Part shown: positions 9,512 through 19,670 of the stretch, piece by piece
Layout of the letters: each line of letters begins with the position of its first letter
Numbering within the stretch: position 1 is the stretch's first letter
Program-made: the position numbers and the translations under genes
Notes under the pieces: generated by a model
What the model saw: only the letters and a program-made list of their open reading frames with translations
Told to the model about the DNA's origin: nothing
The model's database searches: none
Assembly (NCBI GenBank): GCA_008690995.1
Contig: VRMN01000007.1
Span: 310,001-374,000, forward strand
DNA: 64,000 nucleotides
Reading direction: 5' to 3'
DNA from: Porphyridium purpureum
Lineage: Eukaryota > Rhodophyta > Bangiophyceae > Porphyridiales > Porphyridiaceae

Positions 9512-9895
9512 TTACAGCGCCTCGCAGCGGCACAGCGGGCAAAAGACGCTCTTGTCGAGCCAGTAGTCTACACACTCGCGGTGGTACTGGTGCTTGCACC
9601 GAAGTACACGCACGGCCTCGCCGGCCTTGTAGCCGTCTTTACAGATGATGCATTCGCGCCCGAGCTCGAGCTCGTCATCCTGCACGCGCACGAGCGGGAT
9701 CATGTCGATTTTTTTGCGGCTGAGCCCCGTGCACTCCTGGCATGGCGACATGAAGATGCGGGAGTGGTGGGTGGACTCGAAAAACCCGTACAGCGCTGCG
9801 CGCGCGGCCTCCTCGTCCACCTCATGGCAGGCAAGCTTTCCGTACAGCACGGAAAAGGTCACAATCGCCACAATCAACGAAATCTCGAGCCACAT
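9512..9895 (-). CDS. small RING-H2 membrane E3 ubiquitin ligase
   Basis: 127 aa. Residues 4-18 form one hydrophobic N-terminal membrane segment (EISLIVAIVTFSVLY). The C-terminus is a RING-H2 finger of the C3H2C3 order with all eight ligands: C82, C85, C100, H102, H105, C108, C119, C122, and the W112 that usually contacts the E2. Such single-pass RING-H2 proteins (ATL/RNF types) are membrane-anchored ubiquitin ligases. A further pair CQEC at 52-55 lies outside the RING. The frame is open upstream to 9955 but there begins at GTG; the ATG at 9895 opens directly on the membrane segment and is preferred. Substrate and membrane unknown. Confidence 0.85.
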   Translation of the reverse strand: MWLEISLIVAIVTFSVLYGKLACHEVDEEAARAALYGFFESTHHSRIFMSPCQECTGLSRKKIDMIPLVRVQDDELELGRECIICKDGYKAGEAVRVLRCKHQYHRECVDYWLDKSVFCPLCRCEAL

Positions 9896-10126
9896 GTTCC
9901 CCACTCCCCCAAAATGCCCAAACTTCCAAATTGCCCAAACGGCCCACTCTCTCACACAATTGCGCGCTGCGTGGAGCAGACTTTCTTTTCACCTCGCGCT
10001 CGAAACTCGCACCGGGCTGCGCGTGCCTTCATGCGCGTTTCTCGTTCGACACAGCCGCCGACTTGTCACCGGCGCACAGAGTCGTTCGCACACGCGCCGT
10101 CGCGCATTGCCGTCTGCGCGCGCGCC

Positions 10127-10128
<2 letters not shown>

Positions 10129-10165
<37 letters not shown>
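10129..10165. repeat. (CA)n microsatellite
   Basis: About 18 CA units without interruption, upstream of the minus-strand RING-H2 gene. Confidence 0.95.
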
Positions 10166-10168
<3 letters not shown>

Positions 10169-10821
10169 CTCCACCCCCCACGCAGCGCAGCGCCTCCACT
10201 CGCGCGTGCCACACCCTGTCCTCTGCCCAATTCGACCGACGCGGCCTCACGCTCCTTCTGTCTCACACTCACAGTTCCCACACCACCTCACACTCCACAC
10301 CTCCAGTGCCACATCCACAGCCAGCCCTCCACACCCCCGTCTCCTCCAGCAAGCCGAGTCGTTCCTTGTCATTCACACCCAAACCCAAACCCACACCCAA
10401 CAGCCACAGCGCCGCTCTCGCTCTCTCACGCAGCCTCAATGCTCCCACTCCTGTTCCACCATCTCCATCTCCCCTTCTCTCTCTCTCTCTCTCTCCCCCT
10501 CTCCTCCCTCTCTTCCACCACCAAACACCTACAATCCCCCCCCCCTTCAACCCCCCCTTGTCAAAATCATCACAAAACACCCCCAATTGAGCGGCAACGC
10601 GCGCAACACACACGGCTCCCCATAAAAAATAAACGCCTGCGCCTGCGCCTACACCTGCGCGGTGGGGTGTGGAGGTACAGCTCGCGGCGTTCTTGTCAAA
10701 CGGGCGCGTCTGTGTAGTAAACACGTTGCGTGCTCGTGAGTACGGTGCGGTGCAGTGGTGGTGGTGGTGGTGGTGGGGGGCGTGTATTCTGCGGCACGGC
10801 GTGGAACGCACGTGGTCATGT

Positions 10822-10858
10822 GGGTTTTGGGTTTTGGGTTTTGGGTTGTGGGTTGTGG
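10822..10858. repeat. short GGGTTTT tandem repeat
   Basis: Three GGGTTTT units, then GGGTTGT and GGGTTGTGG variants. Resembles a telomere-type word but only about five units long, inside a gene-dense region. Confidence 0.8.
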
Positions 10859-11169
10859 CATTGGGGGTAGACGGAATATGTGCGCTCACCGGCTGCGTTC
10901 GGTTCAGGTGCTGCCTCCCGCGCGTGCGTTGGGGTTTGTTGATGCGCGTGCGGGAGTTTGGTGTAGGACGGGCAAGGTTATTTTCGGTATGTGCGCGGCG
11001 CGTGCGCGTGTGAAGCGCGCGTGGCACCCACAAGAGCGGCGACGGTGCTGGTGAGGAACAGGTGCGGTTTCTATCTGCGCGGCACCCGCGCCGCGAGGAA
11101 CAGACACACGACGCGCACACGGACAGAGTGGCTGCGATGCACTAACAACTAATAACATTTTCATTTTGC

Positions 11170-12210
11170 TTACAATTCCAGCACAATGCGCCCGGCAATC
11201 TTGCCCTGGTGCATTTCCTGGAACACCTCGTTCAGGTCCTCGAGGTGCTGCGTCTTGTAGATCGGCTTGACCTTGCCCTGCGCGCAAAACTCCAGACATT
11301 CGGCGAGGTCCTGGCGCGTGCCCACAATGCTGCCGCGCACGGTGATGCGCTTGAGCACCACCGGGAAGATCGGAATGCTAAAGTCGCCGGGGGGCAGCGA
11401 CACGAGCACCACGCAGCCGTGGCGCTTGCACATGTGCACGCAGTCGTTGAACACCTTGTTGCTGGTGGCCAGGCACAGCACGCCTTCAGCGCCCTTGCCG
11501 CCCGTGATCTTGAGCACCTCGTCCACGGTGTTGGGTGTCTTCATAAAGTCCACATAGTGCATGGCGCCGAGCTCCTTGCACAGCGCGCCCTTCTCGTCGC
11601 CACCGTCGATGGCAATCACGTTCATGCCCATCGCCTTGGCGTACTGCACGGCCAAGTGCCCGAGCCCTCCGCCGGCGCCGACAATGGTCATATACTCGCC
11701 GGCCTTGACCTCTGACTCCTTGAGCGCCTTGTAGGTGGTGACACCGGCGCAGAGAAGCGGCGCGGCGTCGGCGTACGACACGCCGTCGGGGATGCGCGCG
11801 CAGTACTTGGCGTCGGCAATGCAGTACTCCTGGAACGAGCCGTCCTTGGAGTACCCGCCGTTGTGCTGCTTCTCGCACACCGTCTCGTTGCCCTTGACGC
11901 AGTGCTCGCACTCTCCGCACGCCGAGTACAGCCAGACAATCCCGACGCGGTCGCCAATCTTGAGCGAAGTGACATCCTCGCCCACCGCGACGACCTCGCC
12001 CGCGCCTTCATGCCCGCCGGTCAGCGGCGCCTTTGGCGGCACCGGCCAGTCGCCGTCCTTTGCGTGCAGATCCGTATGGCACACGCCCGTCACGTGCACC
12101 CTCATCAAGATCTCGCCCTTGCCGGGCGTCGGCGTCGGCACCTGCTTGAACACATACGGCGCCCCATTCCCCTCGGTCACTGCAGCCTTGTACGTCTCTG
12201 GCAGCGTCAT
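11170..12210 (-). CDS. ADH: zinc-dependent alcohol dehydrogenase (yeast ADH type)
   Basis: 346 aa, the usual length for tetrameric microbial ADHs. Catalytic zinc ligands are C44 (GVCHTDLH), H67 with E68 (GGHEGAG) and C154; the structural zinc lobe is complete with C98, C101, C104 and C112 (CGECEHC...C). The nucleotide-binding Rossmann fold has GAGGGLG at 178-184, and an acidic residue at the second-strand end (ID, D202) points to NAD rather than NADP. It interconverts ethanol or other primary alcohols with aldehydes, probably in the cytosol (no leader is visible), in fermentation. The 5' flank on the coding strand is strikingly GA-rich up to the ATG. Close to fungal and bacterial ADH1-like enzymes, which makes an old transfer possible, but that would need a tree. 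Confidence 0.95.
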   Translation of the reverse strand: MTLPETYKAAVTEGNGAPYVFKQVPTPTPGKGEILMRVHVTGVCHTDLHAKDGDWPVPPKAPLTGGHEGAGEVVAVGEDVTSLKIGDRVGIVWLYSACGECEHCVKGNETVCEKQHNGGYSKDGSFQEYCIADAKYCARIPDGVSYADAAPLLCAGVTTYKALKESEVKAGEYMTIVGAGGGLGHLAVQYAKAMGMNVIAIDGGDEKGALCKELGAMHYVDFMKTPNTVDEVLKITGGKGAEGVLCLATSNKVFNDCVHMCKRHGCVVLVSLPPGDFSIPIFPVVLKRITVRGSIVGTRQDLAECLEFCAQGKVKPIYKTQHLEDLNEVFQEMHQGKIAGRIVLEL

Positions 12211-14839
12211 CTTGCCTCCTTCTCTTCTTTCTCTCTCTCTTTCTCAACCCCTTCGCCTGTTCCTCTTCTTCTTCTTGTTCTTCTTCTTTCTCACCTTTAG
12301 CTATACCCACTATGTCCCCACTCTCGACCACGACCGGCTCACACCTTCCCAGCTTTTATAACCACGACTCCACCATGTCCTCTCCCCGGAACAACCGACA
12401 CTCTCTCTCTCACACATAGACGCCATTACACACCGTTTACACACTCTCTCTCTTTCCCTCAACCATAGACTCTCATGTAACCCCCGTATCCGCCGGTTCA
12501 TACTAACGCAACCCTCGAATCATCCAGCCGCCGCCATCCACCAGCCATCCACCTCAACATTCATCACTGCAAATGTAACACACAAACGCCTAGTTACAAG
12601 TACACACTCCAAAACACCCAAACACGCAACACAAGTACAACCTACCCAACCGACACCGCACACCCACCGGAAAAAAAACGGAAACTACCGGAAAAAAAAA
12701 GGCGACCGCGCTCAAGAATCTACGTGTGGGTGGAGGGGCTGCGGGGTGTGGGGTTTTTTGGGAGAAACTTGAAGGACTGACCTACAAACACAACAAGCAG
12801 ATACGCCAATAGTGAACTTGCGGAGGAAAAGGGAGAAGGGGTGAACTGTACACTATTGCGGTGGAGGTACATTTACAGAACACCTGATTCGAGGCAAGTG
12901 TGTGTTTGTGTGTGTGGGGGGAAAGTTGGAGTCGGAGAAGGGTTTAGTCGACAGCTCGTGTGTGGGTGGTGGTTGCGATGGGGAGAAGATAGACAAGTAG
13001 GGAGGGCGCAGGAACGCCGCGGCCGCGCGAGATGTGCGTGTGCGTGGGATAGTGCGAGAGCGGCGTTGGGCGTGTGTGTGTGTGTGTGTGTGGCCCGGTT
13101 GGTTGCTTTAACTGCCGCGGACGTCTTTCGTGGCGGGCGCGGTACGGGTTGAACGGCTACGTGGAATGTTTTGAATACTATAAAGGTGGCCTCTCCTCGT
13201 TGTCGTGATGCATTTGGAAATGCGCTAAGCGGTTCCGGTTTGTCTGCACCCACTCGTCCTAAAATGCATGCGGTTTTGATGTGTGCAGCAGGTTTGCATT
13301 AAAGTGGCACGTGGCGCTAGACTTTTCTTGCTCTCAAAGCGCATTCTATTTTGTGGACTTCTGTTATCGGTTTAATGGTCCAGCGGGGCGTCACTTGCGC
13401 GTCGTGGCGGATTGTGGGGCGCGGTGCCGCGCGGTGCCGCGCGGTGCCGCGCGTTTCACAGAGCTCGGACAAGCCGAGCTTGGCCCGGCCGTGAGCTTGA
13501 CCTTGTGCGGTGGCTGTCCATGCTGCAGTTCGACGTGCACATTCTTGGTAGCGTCAAGATTGTAGTCAAGAGCGGCCCGCTGATCTGTATCTTTCGCATG
13601 ATCATTCAGCCACCAGTAAACGTAAGTTGCGCACATGGAGGCTTTAGCCAGACGGACACGAGAGCGAGAAAGAGAGAGAGGGACAGAGATGCAGATGGCG
13701 TGATTGTCGAAGCGCGCGAATCAACGAACGGAGTGGAAGCGTAAGATCGCGTCGGTGTCCTCTTGCCAATACAAATGCGCGCGCATAGCCATTGTGAGTC
13801 GACGCGGAGTTTTGTCCTTGCGTTCTTTATGGATATATCCATTCAAGTCGCCCGCGCGCCGCCTTCCTTAAGATCCACAATCAAACCAACAACGCCCCAT
13901 GCCCACAACAACGTGGACACGACCAGCTTATTCCATCAGATAAGACACCAACCCTTTTGATTTCCAGCTCTTGACGGAGTACAGTGAGCACCACCAATGG
14001 CAATTCTGCATTACACTCACGCATTACAGATACTCTATTCAAACGCCCGTTTCTGTATAGTATATTACCAAGATGGCCAAAGAATGCGGATAAAAACGGA
14101 AGGGGGTGTTCAGTTCGTGCAGGTAACGCGCCAAGTCGCCCGCGCTGCGTGAGGAAAAAGAAACAACGAAAAAAAATTGGGGGGTGGGGGGGGGAAATTG
14201 AGGCGTTAGAAATTTCCACGGGGGTGGTGGTTTTATAGTAAAACGGCATTGTTTTAGTATGAAGTGGTTCTGCGTGTGCGCGAGATGAAAGTTGGCGGTG
14301 GTTGCGAGTTGGGTGTGTGTCGGAGTGAGGTTGCAGCGGCGGTAACAGCTGCAGAGAGGATGGATGAGGTGGTGGTGGATTATCTGTGCGACGGACGACG
14401 ACGCGGTCTCACGTGCTGCTGCTGCTGCTGCGCCGGCCGGTGGTAGTGCGCGACGAGCGAGATTGGAGGGAGGCTGTGGGTCGGGCGGGCAGGCGGGTAG
14501 TTGTGCGTGCGTGTGTGTGTGTGTTCGTCTGTGGTGTGAAGTGCGGGTTCGGCGGGTCTGGGTTGGAGGGCTGCGGCGTTGAGTCTGAGAGTTTTGCGCC
14601 GTGGATGTGGATGTGCGTGCGGCGTTGCAGGTGGGCGAGGAGCGCGTGTCGGTGAATGTGATTCGTGTGAGTGCGTCGAATTTGCGGTGGATGCGGCTCG
14701 GTGGCAAGGGCGGTGGATGTGCAAGGACAGCGGCGCATGGCTGGCGGTAGCGGGCAAGTTCCGAGGACGGTCAAGGCGGTGAGAGAGAAAAGAGGAGAGG
14801 TGCGAGAAAGCGAACAAGGGCTGCTGACTAGGCTGTGAC
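12211..14839. other. 2.6-kb intergenic region between divergent genes
   Basis: Divergent promoter space of the ADH (minus) and OTU (plus) genes. The 90 bp next to the ADH ATG are nearly pure pyrimidine on the plus strand, and the 50 bp before the OTU ATG are purine-rich. It also holds TG runs (about 12897-12917 and 13072-13092), three tandem GTGCCGCGCG units near 13421-13451, a G run near 14179-14194, and a GCTG run near 14416-14430. No frame resembles a protein family. Confidence 0.6.
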
Positions 14840-16318
14840 ATGACCGGGTCGAACGGGCAGCGAAGCACCGCGGCGCCGATGGCGTCCAAAGAATTGGCGA
14901 TGGCGGCCGCCTCGGGGATGCCCGGGTTTGTCGCGCCCGTCCAGCAAAAGCCGGCATCGATTCAAGGCATGGACAGCTGTGGCGGCGGCGGTTTGATGGC
15001 GGTGGCGAGCGGTTCGTCGTCTGCGGCGGGTCTGGTGCCCGCGCTGGGCGAGACCAAGGCGCCGTCCGCGCCGTCCACGCCCACGCACCGCGGGCGCGCG
15101 TCCAAGGGGAAGATGGTCGCGGCGCTGCTGCGCCAAAAATGCTCATGGAGCACGCTCAAGCCGTCCTTGGAGGAGGAAGGGCGCCGCTTTACTGCACAGC
15201 TTGGAGCACGCAACGCTGTCGTGGCGCGCGAAAAGCTGGCTCGGATCCCCGGCACTGTGCTCGTGGCCGAGTGCTCGGTGTCGTGCACCGACGCGGTGTC
15301 ACTCTCCTCGTACGACTACGACGCCGCGCAGCTCGGCCAACTGCTGCTTCTGGATCGCTACCAGAGCATCGCGTCGGCGCCGGCAGACCGGGTCGAGGAG
15401 CTGATCAGTCTCAGTCGCGAATTCAGCGCGACCACGGCATACGCACTCAACGACCACCGTAGCGGAAGCGTGACAACTGACACGGCCGAAATGGTGAGCA
15501 GCGAGCTTCACGCCGCGCTCGAGCAGATTGCGCTTGAGTTTGAGCAGCGGAGCGGGAGCGTGGCTCTGCAGCACAACAGCAGTAGCGTCACAGACGCGAC
15601 CGGGGATTTGCGCAGCACGTCCAGCTCGGGACCCAGGGAAGCAAGCATTGATCACATGAGCATGGTGAGTAGCTTTGCCGGCTCAGACGGAGCGGCAGGA
15701 GCAGCCGCCGCGGCCGCAGTGCAGCAAATCCAAGCGCAGCCTCGGCGTGCGTGCGCGGTTTGTTCTGGTGCCGCCGGTGATGCGACGGGCTTGCGTTCCA
15801 ACCGTGCCACGGGACAAGAGCGCGCCGCGTCAGCGTCGGGAAACCAGCAGTTTGGCCGGTATGCATTCTACCCGACCAAGGTGGACGGAAACTGCGGCTT
15901 TAGCGCGATCGCATCCTCGATGAACATGTGCCATTCGACGAATAAGTACACTGCGCGCGGGATTCGACGCGAGCTGATGCTCGAAGTCAAGGAGAACCGC
16001 GCACTGTACGAGTCGCTCGGCAAGCGGAACGCGGCGTTCGGGATGTGCCTGCAAGAGAGCGGCGGCATCGACGCGTTTCTCAACCGCGTGCTGGACGAAG
16101 GCATTTCTGGCCACTGGCTTGGCGAGCGGCTCGGCGACGTCGAACTGCTCGCGCTCGCGCGGCGCCTGAAAGTCGTCATTGAGGTGTTTACGTTTCAGCC
16201 GCGCCGCGGCTTCCGCACGTACCAGAAGCTGTGCGGAGGGAAAATGGGATACGTAGGCTTGTTGTACACCGGCCCGAGTCATGGCGGTCATTTTGACCTT
16301 CTACGACCGAGACCATAG
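14840..16318 (+). CDS. OTU-domain cysteine protease (deubiquitinase)
   Basis: 492 aa. The C-terminal ~155 residues are an OTU domain: D349-G-N-C352 (DGNCGFSAIA) gives the catalytic Asp/Cys pair, and the C-terminal GGHFDLL gives the catalytic His (H484). Between them lie the typical WLGE step and the VVIEVF strand. OTU enzymes cleave ubiquitin or ubiquitin-like chains in cytosol or nucleus. The N-terminal 330 residues are low in complexity (Ala/Ser/Gly), with no second domain seen; a CAVC pair at 305-308 is isolated. The ATG at 14840 follows a GA-rich leader. The gene converges with Sec61 alpha, with 285 bp between stop codons. The long disordered N-terminus is unusual but may simply be a spacer. 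Confidence 0.9.
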   Translation: MTGSNGQRSTAAPMASKELAMAAASGMPGFVAPVQQKPASIQGMDSCGGGGLMAVASGSSSAAGLVPALGETKAPSAPSTPTHRGRASKGKMVAALLRQKCSWSTLKPSLEEEGRRFTAQLGARNAVVAREKLARIPGTVLVAECSVSCTDAVSLSSYDYDAAQLGQLLLLDRYQSIASAPADRVEELISLSREFSATTAYALNDHRSGSVTTDTAEMVSSELHAALEQIALEFEQRSGSVALQHNSSSVTDATGDLRSTSSSGPREASIDHMSMVSSFAGSDGAAGAAAAAAVQQIQAQPRRACAVCSGAAGDATGLRSNRATGQERAASASGNQQFGRYAFYPTKVDGNCGFSAIASSMNMCHSTNKYTARGIRRELMLEVKENRALYESLGKRNAAFGMCLQESGGIDAFLNRVLDEGISGHWLGERLGDVELLALARRLKVVIEVFTFQPRRGFRTYQKLCGGKMGYVGLLYTGPSHGGHFDLLRPRP

Positions 16319-16603
16319 TAGGAGCAATATCAGTATTATTTATAGTGTCGTGCCAGCGTCCAGATCCGTGACTCTTCTTGTGACGTGCCGACTGGGACCA
16401 GACGGAGTGCCGAGTGCTTGTGAAGGAGTATGAATGGATCGAGCCAAAGGAGTTCTACGTGCTGTGTCAGTCCGATGTGCGGTACTTTTTCTCTTTTTCT
16501 TTTTTAGGAAACGACGAGCTGTCCTTATACCCACGAGTTCGTACCTCTTGTTTTTCCTCGCCATCTACAGTCAGACATTCGTTCGAGGGCCTGGCCTGTG
16601 CCC

Positions 16604-18019
16604 CTACATGAACATTTCACCTTCCGAGTCCTGCACAAAGATCTCAAAGTACTGGTAGATGATGGTGACGGCCAGCAGGATACCCGTCCCGCTTCCAATC
16701 GCACCGAAAAAGTCGGCCATGATCGTGAGAACGCCAATGCACATCCCACCAAACGCAGCGGCAAACGGAATGTATCGATTCAGCTCATGCACGACGGCAG
16801 TATCGCGCTTGCGCGGCAGCGAGAGCCCCTGCTGCTTAAACTGCTTCGCCACATCGCGAGCGGACGATCCAGACACCTCGATCCACGCCTTGGAGAAGAG
16901 CGCGCACGATGCCAGGATAAATGCAATGTAGAACACGGCGCGCAGCGGATCGGCGCCGATTGCGGCAATGGTCGGCGGCCGCGAAATATAGTACGCAAGC
17001 CCGCCTACCGGGTACAATTGACTCGAGCCGGGGATGGATGCCCACTTCCCAATAAAGCTCACGACGAGGTTGTCCGGATAGCGCGTGTACAGAAGCTGGC
17101 TCATGAAGTACAAGTTGGACGTGAGCGCGGTCTGCAGAATGATCGGGATGTTTGACGTGTAAAACAGCTTGATGGGGTACTTGCCCGAATTGCCACGTTG
17201 CCGCTGCGAGGTGACCTCGAGCTCGACACGGAAGCCCTGAAAGTAAATCACCACCCCGAACACAAGCAGCGTGGAAAACAGGTTGCTGAGATTGGGCAGG
17301 TCCGGACGGAAGAACGCCTCCTTGAGCGCGCGTGCCTTGTCCTGGCGCGTGATGAGCAGCTGGAAGAGCGAGATGACCGCGCCTTCAAACTCGACGCCGC
17401 GGCCAATGTTGATGGTCGTGGGCGAGAACGCTTGCCACACGATTGTCTCGCAGATGTTCGTGGCGATAAAGAGGGAGATCCCTGAGCCGAGGCCGTAGCC
17501 CTTTTGGAGCAACTCATCCAGCAGCAGGACAACCACGCCGGCAAAGAAGAGCTGCGCGATGATGAGGATCGCGTTTCCGTACCCAAGAACGTTCATGTCA
17601 CCGTACATGCCAGACATGACGTACACGACGGCTTCGAGGAGGCAGATAAACAAGCCAGCGAGCTTTTGCGCGCCACCAAAGAGCATGCGATCCTCCTTGA
17701 CGCTCTGATCGACCTCGATGATATTAGCGCCGGCCAAAAGCTGCATGATCATCCCTGCGGTCACGATGGGCGAGATCCCGAGCTCCATGAGGGTTCCGCG
17801 GTTGGACGCCGCCATGACGACGCGCATAAAGTAGAACGGATCCGAAGCCTTTGTGTTCGCCACCCCATACAGCGGGATCTGGCAGCACACGAGGTAAATA
17901 AACAGCGTGATGGCCGTCCACAACATCCGCTCGCGAAACGGCACCTTGCGCGCCGGCGCCTCAATCTCCGGCACCACCACCATCAAGGGCTTCACCACGT
18001 GCAACACCCGAAACCCCAT
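16604..18019 (-). CDS. SEC61A: Sec61 alpha, ER protein-translocation channel
   Basis: 471 aa, the family's normal length. The start [11 protein letters not shown], followed by [19 protein letters not shown], is close to the universal Sec61 alpha N-terminus; the frame is open 12 codons upstream but has no ATG there, so 18019 is the start. About ten membrane segments follow, with the conserved plug region, the [13 protein letters not shown] segment and the long cytosolic loop near [15 protein letters not shown] before [15 protein letters not shown]. It forms the SecY-type pore in the ER membrane with Sec61 beta and gamma, for co-translational secretion and membrane insertion. No intron is seen. 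A GA-rich block on the coding strand lies 170-300 bp upstream of the ATG. Confidence 0.97.
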   Translation of the reverse strand: MGFRVLHVVKPLMVVVPEIEAPARKVPFRERMLWTAITLFIYLVCCQIPLYGVANTKASDPFYFMRVVMAASNRGTLMELGISPIVTAGMIMQLLAGANIIEVDQSVKEDRMLFGGAQKLAGLFICLLEAVVYVMSGMYGDMNVLGYGNAILIIAQLFFAGVVVLLLDELLQKGYGLGSGISLFIATNICETIVWQAFSPTTINIGRGVEFEGAVISLFQLLITRQDKARALKEAFFRPDLPNLSNLFSTLLVFGVVIYFQGFRVELEVTSQRQRGNSGKYPIKLFYTSNIPIILQTALTSNLYFMSQLLYTRYPDNLVVSFIGKWASIPGSSQLYPVGGLAYYISRPPTIAAIGADPLRAVFYIAFILASCALFSKAWIEVSGSSARDVAKQFKQQGLSLPRKRDTAVVHELNRYIPFAAAFGGMCIGVLTIMADFFGAIGSGTGILLAVTIIYQYFEIFVQDSEGEMFM

Positions 18020-18757
18020 GGTGCCTGTCGCGCCGCTACCGCCAACCCCCGCCAACTACACGCCCCTTCTCACCCCTCCAAATCCCAACAACGCCCTCAC
18101 GCACCTCCGTTCCGCACTCTCACTCATACACCAACCGATTCCATAAAATCACAATCCCCACTCCCTCACATCTGCTGCACCTATCACTCTACCTCTTCCT
18201 TCCCCCCTCCGTCCTCCGTCCTCTGTCCTCCGTCCCCTTCCTCTCCCTCTTCTCCTGCTTCTTCCTCTCCACTCTCTTCCCTACTTTCTCTTCTCTCTTC
18301 TCTTCCTTCTTCTCGCGGATTTATTTTCAGCCACCACGTCCGCCATCGACCGCATCGGTTTTACATAGTAAAACGGGTCGCTCTCCTCATTTTGGAGGAG
18401 CCGGGGGTGTACCCTGCGCCGCGATCGAGCCGGGACTCGCGGCCCCTCAAGGGAACACGCGCGCGCGCGGTACAGCGTGCGTGACACGTATCGGTTTATC
18501 GGCTCAAAGGACACGGTCTTGTGAAAGCGGGTTGTTTGAGTAGAGAGACGCGATGCGGGACTTTGAACCATTTTACTTTCGAGAGCGGGTTTGGACTACG
18601 GTTGGTTGGTTGGTTGGTTGGTGATGATTTGTGTTTGTGCATGAGACTGCGAAGACAAGGACATGTGTGGCGCGCGAGACGAGTACTGGATTTCCGGACT
18701 GGATGGATGGATGGATGTGCCAGCTGTGTATGCGCGTGAGGTGTGGAGTCCGTGACC
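18020..18757. other. intergenic, Sec61 alpha 5' flank
   Basis: The plus strand at 18185-18320 is almost pure pyrimidine (coding-strand GA). A hairpin with CTCCTC/GAGGAG arms lies at 18381-18398, and a CCGCGA/TCGCGG hairpin near 18418-18441. The word CGGTTTATCGGCT occurs at 18492-18504. A 96-codon minus frame (18281-18571) overlaps all of this, has no recognisable family and is not called. Short GGTT and GGAT tandem runs occur at 18599-18622 and 18702-18716. Confidence 0.5.
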
Positions 18758-19666
18758 TCATCGGTGCATCCATTGACGGTCGACGCCCAGGTAAAAGCCG
18801 GTATCGGAAGCCTTCTTCAGCGCCTTTTTGAGCATGTAGTCCTTGCCGTTCCATTTGTTGACCCACGACGAATAGTTGCACTCGGCCATCTCGCTGTTGA
18901 CCCGCAGCAGGCTTTCGAGGACCTCCTTGCCGGTAAAGGCATTGTACCGCCCCATAAAGTCCGACTGGAACAGCTCGTCACGGAGCTTGTCCGCGTGCAC
19001 GTGCGGTGGTCGACAGCGGATGGTCTGCTTGAACATCATTTCGAATTGCGCTTCGAGCTGTCCCACGGCATAGTTGATCGCTTCCTTGGCCTCCTCGTCA
19101 GCCACAGACAGCCCCGGAAGGTCCACGTCCAGCACGGGCTCGGCCTTGTTGATCTCAATGAACAGCTCTTTGATTTGGTCTTCGTTCTTCAGCTGGAAAA
19201 CCTCGACAAGAACCGACTTGCTCTCGGGCCACTCGCTGCGCTCTGCCATATACATGAGCGCACCACGGCGGTGCTGCCCGTCCAAGATGCCCGTCTCGCC
19301 ATTCGACGCACACTCGTAGCACGAAATGACGCCCGGCAGCACCGATTTGCGCCAGCCGCTGTTGATCTTATCCTGCGCAATTGCAGACGCGCGCATCGGA
19401 CGATATGCACGATTGCGTCGCCAAACATCTAGACCGCGCAGACGCTCAATTGAAGCAAGGTATACTTTCTTGTACCCCAAGTCCGCCACCAAACGTCCAA
19501 AGTGCTTGTGCGTCTCGTCATAGTCGTACGACTGGACAGATTCCGCGAGCTTCGAAACCACCGCCGGCTCGGATTCTGATGGCGCCGGCGTCTCTGCTTC
19601 CGCAGAAGTCGCAGACAGCATCTCTGGCCGGGCCCCTACTGCGGCCGCCGCTTCCCCCCTTGACAT
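18758..19666 (-). CDS. DGQHR-motif protein, ParB/sulfiredoxin-like fold
   Basis: 302 aa from the ATG at 19666. The clear landmark is ILDGQHRRGALMYMAE at about 127-142: the DGQHR signature of the ParB/Srx-like superfamily (ParB N-terminal domains, DndB and related proteins), where the Q-H-R residues line a nucleotide or phosphate pocket. The preceding part (VYLASIERLRGLDVW) also fits the superfamily's first strands. The C-terminal 120 residues are helical and unassigned. Its biochemical activity cannot be told from the motif: ATPase, nuclease and purely structural members exist. The start lies only 4 nt after the stop of the upstream same-strand frame (19671-20252), so both may share one transcript, or an intron may join them. 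The N-terminal 45 residues are Ala/Glu/Ser-rich. Confidence 0.75.
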   Translation of the reverse strand: MSRGEAAAAVGARPEMLSATSAEAETPAPSESEPAVVSKLAESVQSYDYDETHKHFGRLVADLGYKKVYLASIERLRGLDVWRRNRAYRPMRASAIAQDKINSGWRKSVLPGVISCYECASNGETGILDGQHRRGALMYMAERSEWPESKSVLVEVFQLKNEDQIKELFIEINKAEPVLDVDLPGLSVADEEAKEAINYAVGQLEAQFEMMFKQTIRCRPPHVHADKLRDELFQSDFMGRYNAFTGKEVLESLLRVNSEMAECNYSSWVNKWNGKDYMLKKALKKASDTGFYLGVDRQWMHR

Positions 19667-19670
19667 TTCG

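Larger units (their letters stand above)
9896..11169. other. low-complexity intergenic stretch
   Basis: About 1.3 kb between two minus-strand genes. The plus strand is strongly C/T/A-rich from about 10170 to 10600, with a (CT)n run at 10476-10496 and C runs near 10537-10557. Long frames here are only made possible by low complexity. Contains the (CA)n, (GGT)n (10755-10780) and GGGTTTT repeats. It should include the RING gene promoter. Confidence 0.6.

Noticed and set aside
9470-10717. Long plus-strand frames opposite and beside the RING gene
   Set aside because: They consist of His/Pro/Ser/Thr runs from CA, CT and C-rich DNA; the minus strand has a real RING-H2 protein over part of the region.
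10269-11120. 283-codon minus frame upstream of the RING gene
   Set aside because: Composition is set by simple repeats (Gly/Arg/Val/Trp runs) and there is no domain.
18360-18450. Two strong hairpins upstream of Sec61 alpha, considered as a structured RNA or tRNA
   Set aside because: Loop lengths do not fit a tRNA and no snRNA signature was found; kept only as hairpins in the intergenic note.
18281-18571. 96-codon minus frame between Sec61 alpha and the DGQHR gene
   Set aside because: Ends in an Arg/Lys run from pyrimidine-rich DNA, no family, and it overlaps promoter features.
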